NCBI GenBank assembly: GCA_049596815.1
Contig: JBMYLY010000001.1
Span: 4,107 to 68,106 of the forward strand
Origin: UBA724 sp049596815
Lineage (GTDB): Bacteria; Bacteroidota; Bacteroidia; Flavobacteriales; Flavobacteriaceae
Direction of reading: 5' to 3'
Length of the DNA stretch: 64,000 nt
Part shown: piece by piece, positions 49,016-57,847 of the stretch
Numbering within the stretch: position 1 is the first letter of the stretch
Layout of the letters: each line of letters starts with the position of its first letter
Notes under the pieces: model-generated
Databases searched by the model: none
What the model saw: only the letters and a program-made list of their open reading frames with translations
What the model was told of the DNA's origin: nothing
Position numbers and translations under genes: made by a program

Positions 49016-50533
49016 TTATGCGTTGGCTTCAGCTAACATTTTCTCACCGGCTTCGATGGCTTCCTCAATCGTACCTTTAAGGTTAAAGGCAGCCTCAGGC
49101 AGGTGATCCAACTCACCATCCATAATCATATTGAATCCTTTGATGGTGTCTTTAATGTCGACAAGAACACCAGGGATTCCTGTAAACTGCTCTGCTACGT
49201 GGAAAGGCTGCGACAAGAAACGCTGTACACGACGTGCACGGGCTACTGCCTGTTTGTCATCTTCAGAAAGTTCCTCCATACCCAAGATAGCAATAATATC
49301 TTGGAGTTCTTTATAGCGTTGTAGCAATTCCTTTACACGTTGGGCACAATTGTAGTGTTCATCCCCCAAAATCTCAGGGGTTAAAATACGAGAGGTAGAA
49401 TCTAGCGGGTCTACTGCCGGATAGATACCGAGCTCTGCAATTTTACGAGACAATACCGTAGTGGCGTCCAAGTGGGCAAAAGTAGTTGCAGGTGCGGGGT
49501 CGGTAAGGTCATCCGCAGGTACATATACCGCCTGTACAGAGGTAATAGAACCTTTTTTGGTAGAAGTAATACGTTCTTGCATGGCACCCATTTCAGTAGC
49601 CAATGTAGGCTGATACCCTACCGCAGATGGCATACGACCCAAAAGGGCCGATACCTCAGAACCTGCTTGAGTAAATCGGAAGATGTTGTCAACAAAGAAT
49701 AGCACGTCTTTTCCTTGTCCATCACCGGCTCCGTCACGGAAATATTCTGCTACCGTCAAGCCTGAAAGTGCTACGCGGGCACGTGCCCCTGGAGGCTCAT
49801 TCATCTGGCCAAACACAAAAGTAGCTTTGGATTCTTTAAGCGCATCCTTGTCGATTTTGCTCAAATCCCATCCACCATTTTCCATGGATTCCATAAATTC
49901 ATCTCCATATTTGATAATCCCCGACTCGAGCATTTCTCTGAGAAGATCATTTCCTTCACGTGTACGCTCACCTACGCCGGCAAATACAGAAAGTCCTCCG
50001 TGGCCTTTGGCAATGTTGTTGATAAGTTCCTGAATCAAAACGGTCTTACCTACACCTGCTCCACCAAAGAGCCCAATCTTACCCCCTTTAGCATAAGGCT
50101 CAATGAGGTCAATAACTTTGATTCCTGTGAATAATACTTCAGTAGATGTTGAAAGCTGGTCAAAGTCCGGCGCCTTGCGGTGGATGGGCAATCCATCCTC
50201 ACCCGACTTCGGTAGGTCTCCGATACCATCAATGGCATCACCGATTACGTTGAACAATCGACCATTAACAGCTTCTCCAATAGGCATTTGGATGGGGTTT
50301 CCTGTGGCTACGGCTTCAGCACCGCGTTGCAAGCCATCCGTAGAGTCCATAGAAATGGTACGGACTTGGTCTTCTCCAATGTGGGATTGAACTTCTAACA
50401 CCAATTGAGAACCGTCGGCTTGACTGATTTCCAACGCGTCATAAATATTGGGAAGGGGTGCAACGGAAGTGTCAAAAGCGACGTCTACAACCGGACCGAT
50501 AACTTGTGCTACTTTTCCTGAAACTTTAGCCAT
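49016..50533 (-). CDS. atpD: F1 ATP synthase beta subunit
   Basis: A 505-residue catalytic beta subunit: Walker A G-G-A-G-V-G-K-T-V, G-E-R-T-R-E-G-N-D-L, Walker B V-L-F-F-V-D-N-I-F-R-F, and A-L-L-G-R-M-P-S-A-V-G-Y-Q-P-T-L. It makes ATP from the proton or sodium gradient. As in other Bacteroidota, atpD-atpC stand apart from the other atp genes. Its promoter is the box at 50581. Confidence 0.98.
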   Translation of the reverse strand: MAKVSGKVAQVIGPVVDVAFDTSVAPLPNIYDALEISQADGSQLVLEVQSHIGEDQVRTISMDSTDGLQRGAEAVATGNPIQMPIGEAVNGRLFNVIGDAIDGIGDLPKSGEDGLPIHRKAPDFDQLSTSTEVLFTGIKVIDLIEPYAKGGKIGLFGGAGVGKTVLIQELINNIAKGHGGLSVFAGVGERTREGNDLLREMLESGIIKYGDEFMESMENGGWDLSKIDKDALKESKATFVFGQMNEPPGARARVALSGLTVAEYFRDGAGDGQGKDVLFFVDNIFRFTQAGSEVSALLGRMPSAVGYQPTLATEMGAMQERITSTKKGSITSVQAVYVPADDLTDPAPATTFAHLDATTVLSRKIAELGIYPAVDPLDSTSRILTPEILGDEHYNCAQRVKELLQRYKELQDIIAILGMEELSEDDKQAVARARRVQRFLSQPFHVAEQFTGIPGVLVDIKDTIKGFNMIMDGELDHLPEAAFNLKGTIEEAIEAGEKMLAEANA

Positions 50534-50580
50534 AATAAAATGCTTCTTTTTTTACCAATTTTGGTTTCTAAATTCGAGTG

Positions 50581-50588
50581 CAAATATA
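50581..50588 (-). promoter_or_regulatory. -7 promoter box (TATATTTG) of atpD-atpC
   Basis: Minus-strand full match to TAnnTTTG, 47 bases before the atpD ATG at 50533. Confidence 0.7.
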
Positions 50589-50623
50589 ACGCAAAAAGTG
50601 GGATAGGAAAGTCGGAATTATCA

Positions 50624-50654
50624 ACAAAAAAAGGCGCCAAAAGGCGCCTTTTAA
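50624..50654 (-). terminator. Terminator of the large TonB-receptor gene
   Basis: Perfect 10-bp stem AAAAGGCGCC / GGCGCCTTTT (50629-50638 with 50643-50652) and an AAAA loop, followed on the minus strand by a long T run. It lies 23 bases after the stop at 50676 and insulates the ATP synthase genes. Confidence 0.94.
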
Positions 50655-50675
50655 AATCAGTCGTTTAATAATGGT

Positions 50676-53597
50676 TTATGGGTTGAAAGTCAATGATGTA
50701 TAGTACATCTGACCAATCAAACCACTCCCGACCAAACTCACATAGTCTTTACCACCAATATTAGTCGCTCCAACTTTAAGCACAGAGTTGAATTTTGCTA
50801 AGTCGAAAGATACTTGGGCATCTATAACCGTATTGGCCTCAATACGCTCATCAATAAAACTCGCTCTATACTCATATGCACTATTTGAACGTGCAGCAAT
50901 ATTGAACGAAATATTGTCATCTATACCTCTGCCACTAAGTGACAACTTAAAGCGATGCTTAGGCGTATTGAACTCAGCCTCGTATGTGGAGTTGGGTCCT
51001 TGCGTATAATCATAATCGTTGTAATCATAAGAGAAATTCAATGCCAACTTGCGTGACAAAGCTTGGTTGACTGCAACACTCAATCCGTATGAACTCACCT
51101 CCTGATCTATGTTGCCATCGATAGAAAATGGAAACAAATCTCCACTTGCAATCGCAGTAGCTGCATCTTGTCCACCATAAAGAAGCGGCACCAACACATC
51201 TTGCGTAGCAATCAGATTGTCATAAATGCTGTAGTAGGCGGCTACATCTATAGAAAGTGCGGGTGTGTTATAACGATAACCTAAATCAATAGATTGAATG
51301 TACTCTGATTCCACATTGTCAACAGCCACTGGAGTAACTTGTCCTGTGGTAAGCAACGCAGGGCTTATAGCGTTTGAAAACACATGATCCCCTGTAGCTA
51401 CAAATACAGCTCCGTCCGTAGCTCTTTGGAAAGGAACACGGAAGCGTTCTACGCTGTCAGGAGAAGATCCCATCAATACGGTTCGTGAACCGCGAAGACC
51501 TATATATTGGTCTTGGTTGGTGGGGTTTCTAAATCCTGTTTGATATGACAAACGGATGTTTTGATTGTCAGACAAGCTGTACAACAAGCCCAAACGAGGG
51601 GTAATGTTGGCATCAAAAAACTCACTCTTGTCATAACGCAAAGAACCTGTTAGGGTAATGCGATCAAAAGACTTTTTTGCCTGACCATAGAAGCCATATT
51701 GTGAATACTCGATCGGACCATCATAGTCAGTGAGTACCGTGCCTTGCGTATCCAAACGTGTATCGCGATAAGAACCACCGATAATCACATCTGCAAATGA
51801 AATGCGGTCATCGAAGTTGTAATTGAACTCGTATGAATAGGTTTTGGTATTATCAATCAGCTTGGCTGTGGTAGACGAGATTTGATCAAAAGCTGCGTTG
51901 TATTCCGAAGTTCCAGGCTGCAACATGTTTTGATTGGCATTCATACGGCCCGCAGCATGGTGGGGAGTCAGGCTACTTACATAATCAAATACATTTAGCT
52001 CACCATCGCCATTAGAATCTACCGCTGCCAATGGCACAAGGCCTTGGGCAACACCTCCCATGTGTTGGGCCATGGTATTTAGGGCCGCAAGTGGGTCTGC
52101 AGGGTTTACTTCACTAAGGGTGCTCAGGAAGAACCCTTTGAAATATTCGTTGTACCATGCTGGAGCACCTCCAGATTGTCCCAAAAACATCAACAATCCA
52201 ACCGCATTGGTGTCATAACTGTCTCCAGAATCTTCCTCAGTAGAATACGCACGTACATTCAAATTGCCCCAATTAACTTCTACTTTATTTTGTGTCATGG
52301 AAAAGTTATCAATGGTGTAGCGGCTCAATCCCTGGAGTATGGTCTTACCCCCTCCCTTACGAGAGTTTAAGATGATTTCAAGGTTGTCTTGGGGAAGGTA
52401 ACGCGCCTCTAAATTGTATTTGAAGTTGGAAGATTTTCCGTCTGTCAAGTCGGCCTCGTCATATCCTGTAAAGTTAATTTGTTGCCTATTTGATCCAAAG
52501 AAATTAGGATACAAGCCGAAAACACCTTGTAATTGTGCCAAAGTAACAGGGTCTGCCTGCGCCAAAGTGACACCCGGTGCCACAGGGTAAGCCGGAAGAA
52601 CGTCATTGGCAAAAGTATCAGTCATATCAAACGACAGTCCCAATTCGTCACCATACACATTGATACCGTTGTATAGCGGGTCTAAATTAGAAACACCATC
52701 TAGTGGTTTTCCATCTGCATCTTGAGAGCGGGTATCAGCCGCCGCCCAATCTGTACCTCTGATAGCACTAAAAGTGGCTTTGACAGCAAACTTGTCGCTA
52801 AACGCATGTGCCATGCGTACACCCCAATCGGAGAAATCATTGTCTCCAGCAACCTCTTGCTGGGTGTAGCCAGATTTGTAATAAGCACTAACACCTTGGT
52901 GGTCAAAGGGTGATTTGCTGTTCAAGAACATGATTCCTTTGTAGGCATCTGCCCCATAAAGTGCAGAGGCAGCACCGGGAAGCAATTCAACACTTTGCAC
53001 ATCTAGCTCATTAAGACCGATCATATTACCCATGGCAAAGCCGAAAATGGGTGCCTGATTATCCATTCCGTCAACAAGCGTCACGAAACCTTCATTGTAA
53101 ACGGTTCCAAATCCTCGGGTGTTCACCTGATTAAAAACCAAGCTACCGCGATTGACCTGAACGCCACGAATTTCTTCTAGACCCGTAAAAAAGTCTGCAG
53201 AAGGTGTACTCGTAATTTGTTGTACGTTAAATTTTTCTACTGTTACAGGAGACTCAAAAATACGTTGTGCCACACGAGAAGCAGAGACTACGATTTCGTC
53301 TAGCTGGGTGTTGGCATCACTGAGCTGAATGCTCAATGTAAGGTTTGAAGAACTTACCTGAACGGTAGCAGTTTTAAATCCGACACTAGAAACAGAAATA
53401 GAAAATGGAGGCTGTTGATCGGTGACCAAAACAAAGTTTCCATCAAAATCGGCAACGGTTCCTGTGCTGGCATCCAACACAACGTTGGCACCTGGCAATG
53501 GTTGACCGTCACTATCTGTTACAGTACCTGATACGGTTGTTTGTGCAGAGATACTTACAGCTACAAACAAAGCGATTAAAGAAAATAATTTTTTCAT
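50676..53597 (-). CDS. Large TonB-dependent receptor with carboxypeptidase-regulatory-like domain
   Basis: A 973-residue outer-membrane receptor: signal peptide about 1-18 (ending I-S-A-Q), a CarboxypepD_reg-like domain (about 20-95: V-S-G-T-V-T-D-S-D-G-Q-P-L-P-G-A-N-V), TonB box-like L-D-E-I-V-V-S-A-S-R, plug (about 115-230) and barrel. An EF-hand/dockerin-like loop D-S-N-G-D-G-E-L-N-V-F-D at 527-538 sits in an extracellular-loop region and could bind calcium. No SusD-like lipoprotein gene follows, so it is not a classical SusCD pair. Single gene with its own terminator. Confidence 0.92.
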   Translation of the reverse strand: MKKLFSLIALFVAVSISAQTTVSGTVTDSDGQPLPGANVVLDASTGTVADFDGNFVLVTDQQPPFSISVSSVGFKTATVQVSSSNLTLSIQLSDANTQLDEIVVSASRVAQRIFESPVTVEKFNVQQITSTPSADFFTGLEEIRGVQVNRGSLVFNQVNTRGFGTVYNEGFVTLVDGMDNQAPIFGFAMGNMIGLNELDVQSVELLPGAASALYGADAYKGIMFLNSKSPFDHQGVSAYYKSGYTQQEVAGDNDFSDWGVRMAHAFSDKFAVKATFSAIRGTDWAAADTRSQDADGKPLDGVSNLDPLYNGINVYGDELGLSFDMTDTFANDVLPAYPVAPGVTLAQADPVTLAQLQGVFGLYPNFFGSNRQQINFTGYDEADLTDGKSSNFKYNLEARYLPQDNLEIILNSRKGGGKTILQGLSRYTIDNFSMTQNKVEVNWGNLNVRAYSTEEDSGDSYDTNAVGLLMFLGQSGGAPAWYNEYFKGFFLSTLSEVNPADPLAALNTMAQHMGGVAQGLVPLAAVDSNGDGELNVFDYVSSLTPHHAAGRMNANQNMLQPGTSEYNAAFDQISSTTAKLIDNTKTYSYEFNYNFDDRISFADVIIGGSYRDTRLDTQGTVLTDYDGPIEYSQYGFYGQAKKSFDRITLTGSLRYDKSEFFDANITPRLGLLYSLSDNQNIRLSYQTGFRNPTNQDQYIGLRGSRTVLMGSSPDSVERFRVPFQRATDGAVFVATGDHVFSNAISPALLTTGQVTPVAVDNVESEYIQSIDLGYRYNTPALSIDVAAYYSIYDNLIATQDVLVPLLYGGQDAATAIASGDLFPFSIDGNIDQEVSSYGLSVAVNQALSRKLALNFSYDYNDYDYTQGPNSTYEAEFNTPKHRFKLSLSGRGIDDNISFNIAARSNSAYEYRASFIDERIEANTVIDAQVSFDLAKFNSVLKVGATNIGGKDYVSLVGSGLIGQMYYTSLTFNP

Positions 53598-53631
53598 AAT
53601 TATGTTAGTTTTCTTAAGAGGTTTTAAGGTA

Positions 53632-53639
53632 TAAATATA
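53632..53639 (-). promoter_or_regulatory. -7 box variant TATATTTA of the large receptor gene
   Basis: Minus-strand TATATTTA, one base off TAnnTTTG, 34 bases before the ATG at 53597. Confidence 0.45.
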
Positions 53640-53690
53640 CCATTAAAATTTTTTTTATTGATAATTTGATTTTTTTTGAGTGCTTTTTTT

Positions 53691-54347
53691 CTAAAAAAGA
53701 TAAAAAACCAAGCCTATTTTTGCATATCCTAAATCTGTAAGTAAAACATTTTCAGTGGTTTGAGGGTTCTCAAACATGCTGTAAATCGAATGTTGGAAAA
53801 AAATATTCCAAGTGTTATTGCCTGCCGAAAGATGAAAAGCCAGCCTAAATTTTTGAAAAGGCAAGTCGGAAAAGCCAGAACTTTCACCTTCTATATGGTA
53901 ATTTTGACGGGCAACTAGTGTGTAAAGGGCAGTCACTCCTCCGTAGATACGCCAAAATTTGTACACCTCCGCTGTCGATGTACGCCAGCGAAACTCAAGG
54001 GGTATGTTCAACTCAGTCCATTTCCAAAGATTGGTGTCAGGATTCGAAATTAACTCAAAAGATTGTGAATCTCCCGCATATCTGAGATTGTTATACATCA
54101 CATTATAGGACAAACCCATTCCCAGTCCAACGGCTAGATTTCGTTGGTCATTGAGTGGAATGTCTCGAATAAAGCCTGCTTGAAGCGCATGTGAAAATTT
54201 GTTTTGGGTGATTTCGGGTGCATTATTTGTAAAAAAAGGATAGCCAACACTGATATAGATCTGATCCTCTCGGTAGTTCTCATTAGGTTCATATTGTGCC
54301 CATACACATGGTGCACATATTAAAAAACATAAAAGAATTCTCAGCAT
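53691..54347 (-). CDS. Outer-membrane beta-barrel protein (PorT-like size)
   Basis: A 218-residue exported protein with signal peptide about 1-17 (ending V-W-A-Q). Alternating strands (Y-I-S-V-G-Y-P-F-F-T, A-V-G-L-G-M-G-L-S-Y-N-V-M, W-R-I-Y-G-G-V-T-A-L-Y-T, I-F-F-Q-H-S-I-Y) and the ending K-I-G-L-V-F-Y-L-F with terminal Phe indicate a small outer-membrane barrel of about eight strands. It follows the exbD operon but is separated by a terminator. The function is unknown; no match strong enough to call it a named Por protein. Confidence 0.75.
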   Translation of the reverse strand: MLRILLCFLICAPCVWAQYEPNENYREDQIYISVGYPFFTNNAPEITQNKFSHALQAGFIRDIPLNDQRNLAVGLGMGLSYNVMYNNLRYAGDSQSFELISNPDTNLWKWTELNIPLEFRWRTSTAEVYKFWRIYGGVTALYTLVARQNYHIEGESSGFSDLPFQKFRLAFHLSAGNNTWNIFFQHSIYSMFENPQTTENVLLTDLGYAKIGLVFYLF

Positions 54348-54361
54348 GTCAATGTAAAAAT

Positions 54362-54389
54362 AAAAAAAAGCACCTTTTCAGGTGCTTTT
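54362..54389 (-). terminator. Terminator of the exbB-exbD operon
   Basis: Perfect 9-bp stem AAAAGCACC / GGTGCTTTT (54366-54374 with 54381-54389), 6-base loop, followed on the minus strand by a T run. It lies between the last exbD gene and the barrel gene. Confidence 0.92.
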
Positions 54390-54410
54390 AAAAAAATGTT
54401 TGAGACGAAT

Positions 54411-54893
54411 TTAGTTGATGTTCTGACTATAATCCCCAGCCCGTGTTGTATAGTTTATTTTCAACGCATTGACTTTTCTCAATTCTTGTTTGATATCTGA
54501 GATCAATCCCATTTTAGTTTCACCATCCACTTTTAAAGCTGTGGTGAGCACATTTTGTAACTCTTGACGCTTGGATGCGCGTTCTGCCAAAATAAAAGCG
54601 CCTACATCTTCAACAGTGGCAAACTTGTCATTGAGCTGGATGCGGGCCTGTGTACCAAATTTGTCTTGATATCTAGAGCTAGGCTTGCCTGCATAAATAT
54701 ACATCACACGGTCTTTCTTGTCAAGTTTCTGAACTTGATCCGCAACAGGGAGGGTATTCGAAACCATCAAAGTACTGTCACGCATCACAGTGGCTACCAT
54801 AAAGAAGAATAGCAGCATAAAGACAATATCCGGCAAGGATGCCGTAGAAATCGCGGGTAAATCTCCTCCTTTTTTCTTTTTAAACTTTGACAT
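54411..54893 (-). CDS. ExbD/TolR-family biopolymer transport protein (second copy)
   Basis: A 160-residue protein with one N-terminal transmembrane helix (about 20-40) holding the conserved proton-path aspartate Asp22 (S-L-P-D-I-V-F-M-L-L-F-F-F), then a periplasmic domain. It should combine with ExbB to energise TonB. It begins 2 bases after the first exbD gene. Two different ExbD proteins per ExbB are common in Bacteroidota. Confidence 0.93.
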   Translation of the reverse strand: MSKFKKKKGGDLPAISTASLPDIVFMLLFFFMVATVMRDSTLMVSNTLPVADQVQKLDKKDRVMYIYAGKPSSRYQDKFGTQARIQLNDKFATVEDVGAFILAERASKRQELQNVLTTALKVDGETKMGLISDIKQELRKVNALKINYTTRAGDYSQNIN

Positions 54894-54895
54894 GC

Positions 54896-55519
54896 CTAAT
54901 TGGTTTTACTAGGTTCTGCTTCAGATAATTTCATCGGGAACAACACTTTTACCTCATCAAGCATAGGCTTTAGGCGGTCTTTTTCGGTTGAACCTGTTCG
55001 AGGATCGTTGTAAATCTTATCTGCTTGTACATAATCGATTCCCAAATTCGGATTGAGTCGTTTGAAGGCTCTGTTTCGAAGGGTGTTGTATGCAGCAACC
55101 AACTCGTTTTGAACAGAAATGTAGACCTTATAGTCTGTTTCTCTGTCATTTTTAAGTGAGATTACCGCTTTGTCAGGATTATCAGATGAGTCGGGGTCGC
55201 GTGCACCTTGACAATAGTCACATGCCTCTTCACCTTTACCGCCACCATTGTCCAAAAAGGCAATGGCAGCCTCACGCAATCCAGAAATTTCCAGGGGCTC
55301 CTCCTCTACCAAAAGGTCGTTGTACTTGTTTACAACAACCGTAAAAATATTACGTTCCTTGATGATGGGTGGATCCACCACATCTTCCATGGGAGGTAAC
55401 TTGCGGTTGAGCCCGGAGTCAGTTTCTATCGTTGTGGTCACCAAAAAGAAAATCAACAGCAAGAAGGCAATATCTGCCATCGAGCCTGCGTTGACTTCGG
55501 GTGCTTTTCTTTTGGCCAT
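54896..55519 (-). CDS. ExbD/TolR-family biopolymer transport protein with CxxC-containing insert
   Basis: A 207-residue ExbD-type protein. The transmembrane helix is about 15-32 with Asp16 (M-A-D-I-A-F-L-L-L-I-F-F). The periplasmic domain is longer than in the second copy and has a glycine- and acid-rich insert around 91-118 (G-G-G-K-G-E-E, C-D-Y-C at 100-103, R-D-P-D-S-S-D-N-P-D). The C-x-x-C could form a disulfide or bind metal. It starts 4 bases after the 148-residue membrane protein gene stop. Confidence 0.92.
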   Translation of the reverse strand: MAKRKAPEVNAGSMADIAFLLLIFFLVTTTIETDSGLNRKLPPMEDVVDPPIIKERNIFTVVVNKYNDLLVEEEPLEISGLREAAIAFLDNGGGKGEEACDYCQGARDPDSSDNPDKAVISLKNDRETDYKVYISVQNELVAAYNTLRNRAFKRLNPNLGIDYVQADKIYNDPRTGSTEKDRLKPMLDEVKVLFPMKLSEAEPSKTN

Positions 55520-55523
55520 AGTT

Positions 55524-55970
55524 TTAGCTTTTTAGTCTGCGAACACCAGAATAGATCATAGCACCTGCGGCAATAACCACTAAGAAATAGAAAGTGCGCA
55601 AGCCGGTCTCTACCAAACGAGAACCAGAGGCCGAGAGCACTTCTCCATCTTTCAAAGGAGTTTCGGTTCCAGATGAAAATAAGAAAGCAACGAGGACAAC
55701 CGCCAAAAAAGCACCAATCGATATCATGGCTTTTTTCAATTTGGCAGGGTCAGAAGCAAGGTTCATCACAGAAAACACCAAGGTCAATACTACCGCAATG
55801 GCAATAACAATCATGGCCAAGCTTACCATAGAGGAAACCACGCCATAGTCACCAGACATGGCGGCCATTTCGATGACGTCGTCACCCTTGCTCAGGATGG
55901 TAATCTGAAAAATAAGGCCTACCACGCCGAGAACCGCTGCTGTATAAGTTACAATTTTTTGAATACTCAT
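55524..55970 (-). CDS. Four-helix membrane protein of the exbB-exbD operon
   Basis: A 148-residue protein with four hydrophobic segments (about 8-27, 43-66, 80-98, 126-144). It sits between exbB and the first exbD gene with gaps of 21 and 4 bases, a position I recognise from other Flavobacteriaceae where the product is called hypothetical. It probably joins or assembles the ExbB-ExbD motor. No catalytic motif is visible. Confidence 0.85.
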   Translation of the reverse strand: MSIQKIVTYTAAVLGVVGLIFQITILSKGDDVIEMAAMSGDYGVVSSMVSLAMIVIAIAVVLTLVFSVMNLASDPAKLKKAMISIGAFLAVVLVAFLFSSGTETPLKDGEVLSASGSRLVETGLRTFYFLVVIAAGAMIYSGVRRLKS

Positions 55971-55991
55971 AATAATAGGTATCTAAAGTTA

Positions 55992-56807
55992 TTATTTCTG
56001 ATTAGCTACCAACATATCAATGAGGGTTATGGAAGCATCTTCCATATCATTGACAATACTGTCAATCTTTGCGATGATGTAGTTGTAGAAAATTTGAAGG
56101 ATAATCGCTACGATCAAACCAAAAACTGTTGTCAAAAGGGCTACTTTGATACCTCCTGCAACAAGTGAGGGTTGCATGTCGCCTGCCGCTTCGATTTTGT
56201 CAAAAGCTTGAATCATCCCGATTACTGTTCCCATGAATCCAAGCATGGGCGCCAAAGCGATAAAGAGTGAAATCCAGGAGACATTCTTTTCGAGTTGTCC
56301 CATTTGAACACCTCCGTAAGCGACTACCGCTTTTTCAGCGTTTTCAACTCCTTCAGCAGATCTGTCAAGACCTTGAAAAAAGATGGAGGCTACGGGACCT
56401 CTTGTATTGCGGCAAACTTCTTTGGCTGCCTCTACGCCACCCCCTTTTAGGGCATCCTCAACTTCCTGAGTAAGCTTGGCTGTGTTTGTAGAGGACAAGT
56501 TCAAGAAAATAATACGCTCAATAGCAATGGCCAGTCCCAAAATCAAACAAAGGAGTACAATGCCCATAAATCCAGGTCCACCTTCAATGAAACGTTTTTT
56601 GAGCTCTTGGGTAAATCCTGCCTTGGCTTGGGGTTGTGGAGCAGGCGCCTCAACAGGGGCTACCGCAGTTTCCTCAGCCACCGCAGTGGTATCTTGTTCA
56701 ACCTCTTGAGTAAGGGTTGTGTCGTTGGTCGTAGTTGGGGAGGCCCAAATGGTCGGTGCATTTAGAAAAATGGTTAAGCACGTGGCAATAAATAAAAAAC
56801 GCTTCAT
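55992..56807 (-). CDS. exbB: ExbB/MotA/TolQ-family proton channel
   Basis: A 271-residue protein: N-terminal hydrophobic segment (about 4-22), an acidic and Pro/Ala-rich stretch (about 25-62), then the ExbB core with helices about 78-98, 172-195 and 213-240 and the family motif V-S-W-I-S-L-F-I-A-L-A-P-M-L-G-F-M-G-T-V-I-G-M-I in pieces around 178-200. It forms the pentameric stator that, with ExbD, drives TonB. First gene of the operon, after a TATATTTA box. Confidence 0.94.
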   Translation of the reverse strand: MKRFLFIATCLTIFLNAPTIWASPTTTNDTTLTQEVEQDTTAVAEETAVAPVEAPAPQPQAKAGFTQELKKRFIEGGPGFMGIVLLCLILGLAIAIERIIFLNLSSTNTAKLTQEVEDALKGGGVEAAKEVCRNTRGPVASIFFQGLDRSAEGVENAEKAVVAYGGVQMGQLEKNVSWISLFIALAPMLGFMGTVIGMIQAFDKIEAAGDMQPSLVAGGIKVALLTTVFGLIVAIILQIFYNYIIAKIDSIVNDMEDASITLIDMLVANQK

Positions 56808-56863
56808 GATGAATTTATTAATTATGGATTTATTATTTTTTTAATTGTTTAAAATTTGGACGC

Positions 56864-56871
56864 TAAATATA
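56864..56871 (-). promoter_or_regulatory. -7 box variant TATATTTA of the exbB operon
   Basis: Minus-strand TATATTTA, one base off TAnnTTTG, 56 bases before the exbB ATG. Confidence 0.4.
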
Positions 56872-56895
56872 TGAAAATTATACCAACGTCAACAG

Positions 56896-56984
56896 CAGAG
56901 AGGAAGGGATTCGAACCCTCGATTCCGCGATAACGGAATACACACTTTCCAGGCGTGCGCCTTCGACCACTCGGCCACCTCTCT
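56896..56984 (-). tRNA. tRNA-Ser (anticodon GGA)
   Basis: Minus-strand tRNA of 89 bases with a long variable arm. Acceptor AGAGAGG pairs with CCTCTCT, D-arm region GGCCGAGTGG, anticodon stem-loop CACGC-CTGGAAA-GTGTG giving anticodon GGA, variable arm with a stem around the ATTCCG/CGGAAT repeat, and T-arm GAGGG-TTCGAAT-CCCTT. Discriminator base G. The 3' CCA is not encoded. It reads UCC and UCU. Confidence 0.97.
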
Positions 56985-57037
56985 ATTCTCGATTTAATCG
57001 ACCCCAAATATCCTATTTATTTTTAGAAATAAAAACC

Positions 57038-57805
57038 CTAATTCAATTCAAATAATTTGCGGGCATTGGCTGTCGTTTGCACTGCCAAAGATTCTACAGA
57101 AACCCCATACAAATCGGCTGCCTTTTGGGCAATCAAGGGCAGATAAGCACTTTCGTTTCGTTTGCCACGGTAAGGAACCGGTGCCAAATAGGGTGCGTCT
57201 GTCTCCAATACGATGTTTTCCAAAGGAATGTTGGAAAGGAACTGATCGATTTTTCCATTTTTAAAAGTCACCACACCTCCGATACCCAATAACATATTGA
57301 GCGAAATGGCCTGGATTGCATCTTCTTCGGTGCCTGTAAAACAGTGGAAAATACCTCGCAGTTTTTCAGTCTTGTAATGACCCAACACTTCAAAGACTTC
57401 TTTAAAAGCATCACGGCAATGAATCACTAAGGGCAAGTCATAATCCAACGCCCACTGAATCTGTTGGTGAAACGCCTTTTGTTGTAAAGACAGCATGGTA
57501 GTATCCCAATACAAATCGATTCCAATCTCACCAACAGCCACATATTTTCCCGTTGCAAGTTGCGCCTCCACATGCGCCATTTCTTGCTCGTAATTGTCAC
57601 CCACATGCGTAGGATGGAGTCCCATCATCATAGAAACCCGCTCGGGATATTGTGCATGCAACGCATGCATGGCTTGAGTGAAGTTGGAATCTATGGCAGG
57701 CAATACAAAATGTGAAACCCCCGCCTCTATTGCATGCGCCATGACTTCTGGGCGATCTTTGTCAAATTCGGGAACATACAAATGGGTATGTGTGTCTATA
57801 AACAT
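57038..57805 (-). CDS. tatD: TatD-family metal-dependent DNase
   Basis: A 255-residue TIM-barrel hydrolase: metal ligands F-I-D-T-H-T-H-L near the start, A-V-G-E-I-G-I-D, P-L-V-I-H-C-R-D-A, G-I-F-H-C-F-T-G and L-E-T-D-A-P-Y-L-A-P. TatD acts as a 3'-5' DNA exonuclease or deacylase-type enzyme. A TACTTTTG box ends 5 bases before its ATG, so its message is probably leaderless. Confidence 0.95.
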   Translation of the reverse strand: MFIDTHTHLYVPEFDKDRPEVMAHAIEAGVSHFVLPAIDSNFTQAMHALHAQYPERVSMMMGLHPTHVGDNYEQEMAHVEAQLATGKYVAVGEIGIDLYWDTTMLSLQQKAFHQQIQWALDYDLPLVIHCRDAFKEVFEVLGHYKTEKLRGIFHCFTGTEEDAIQAISLNMLLGIGGVVTFKNGKIDQFLSNIPLENIVLETDAPYLAPVPYRGKRNESAYLPLIAQKAADLYGVSVESLAVQTTANARKLFELN

Positions 57806-57810
57806 AAGAG

Positions 57811-57818
57811 CAAAAGTA
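57811..57818 (-). promoter_or_regulatory. -7 promoter box (TACTTTTG) of tatD, probably leaderless
   Basis: Minus-strand full match to TAnnTTTG with 5 bases between box and ATG 57805. Confidence 0.65.
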
Positions 57819-57833
57819 ATTGATTTCCATGTC

Positions 57834-57841
57834 TATCTTTG
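57834..57841 (+). promoter_or_regulatory. -7 promoter box (TATCTTTG) of the retropepsin-like gene, probably leaderless
   Basis: Full match to TAnnTTTG, ending 6 bases before ATG 57848 and overlapping the TTG that would open a longer frame. It is 15 bases from the divergent tatD box, so the upstream elements of both promoters overlap the other's box. Confidence 0.65.
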
Positions 57842-57847
57842 CAAGGC

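Noticed and set aside
50676..53597. SusC/SusD polysaccharide utilisation pair
   Set aside because: The receptor has the SusC-like N-terminal domain, but no SusD-like lipoprotein or glycoside hydrolase gene is adjacent.
57016..57033. Hairpin TTTATTT/AAATAAA after tatD as a terminator
   Set aside because: It is made only of A and T with a 4-base loop and would be too weak; no good support.
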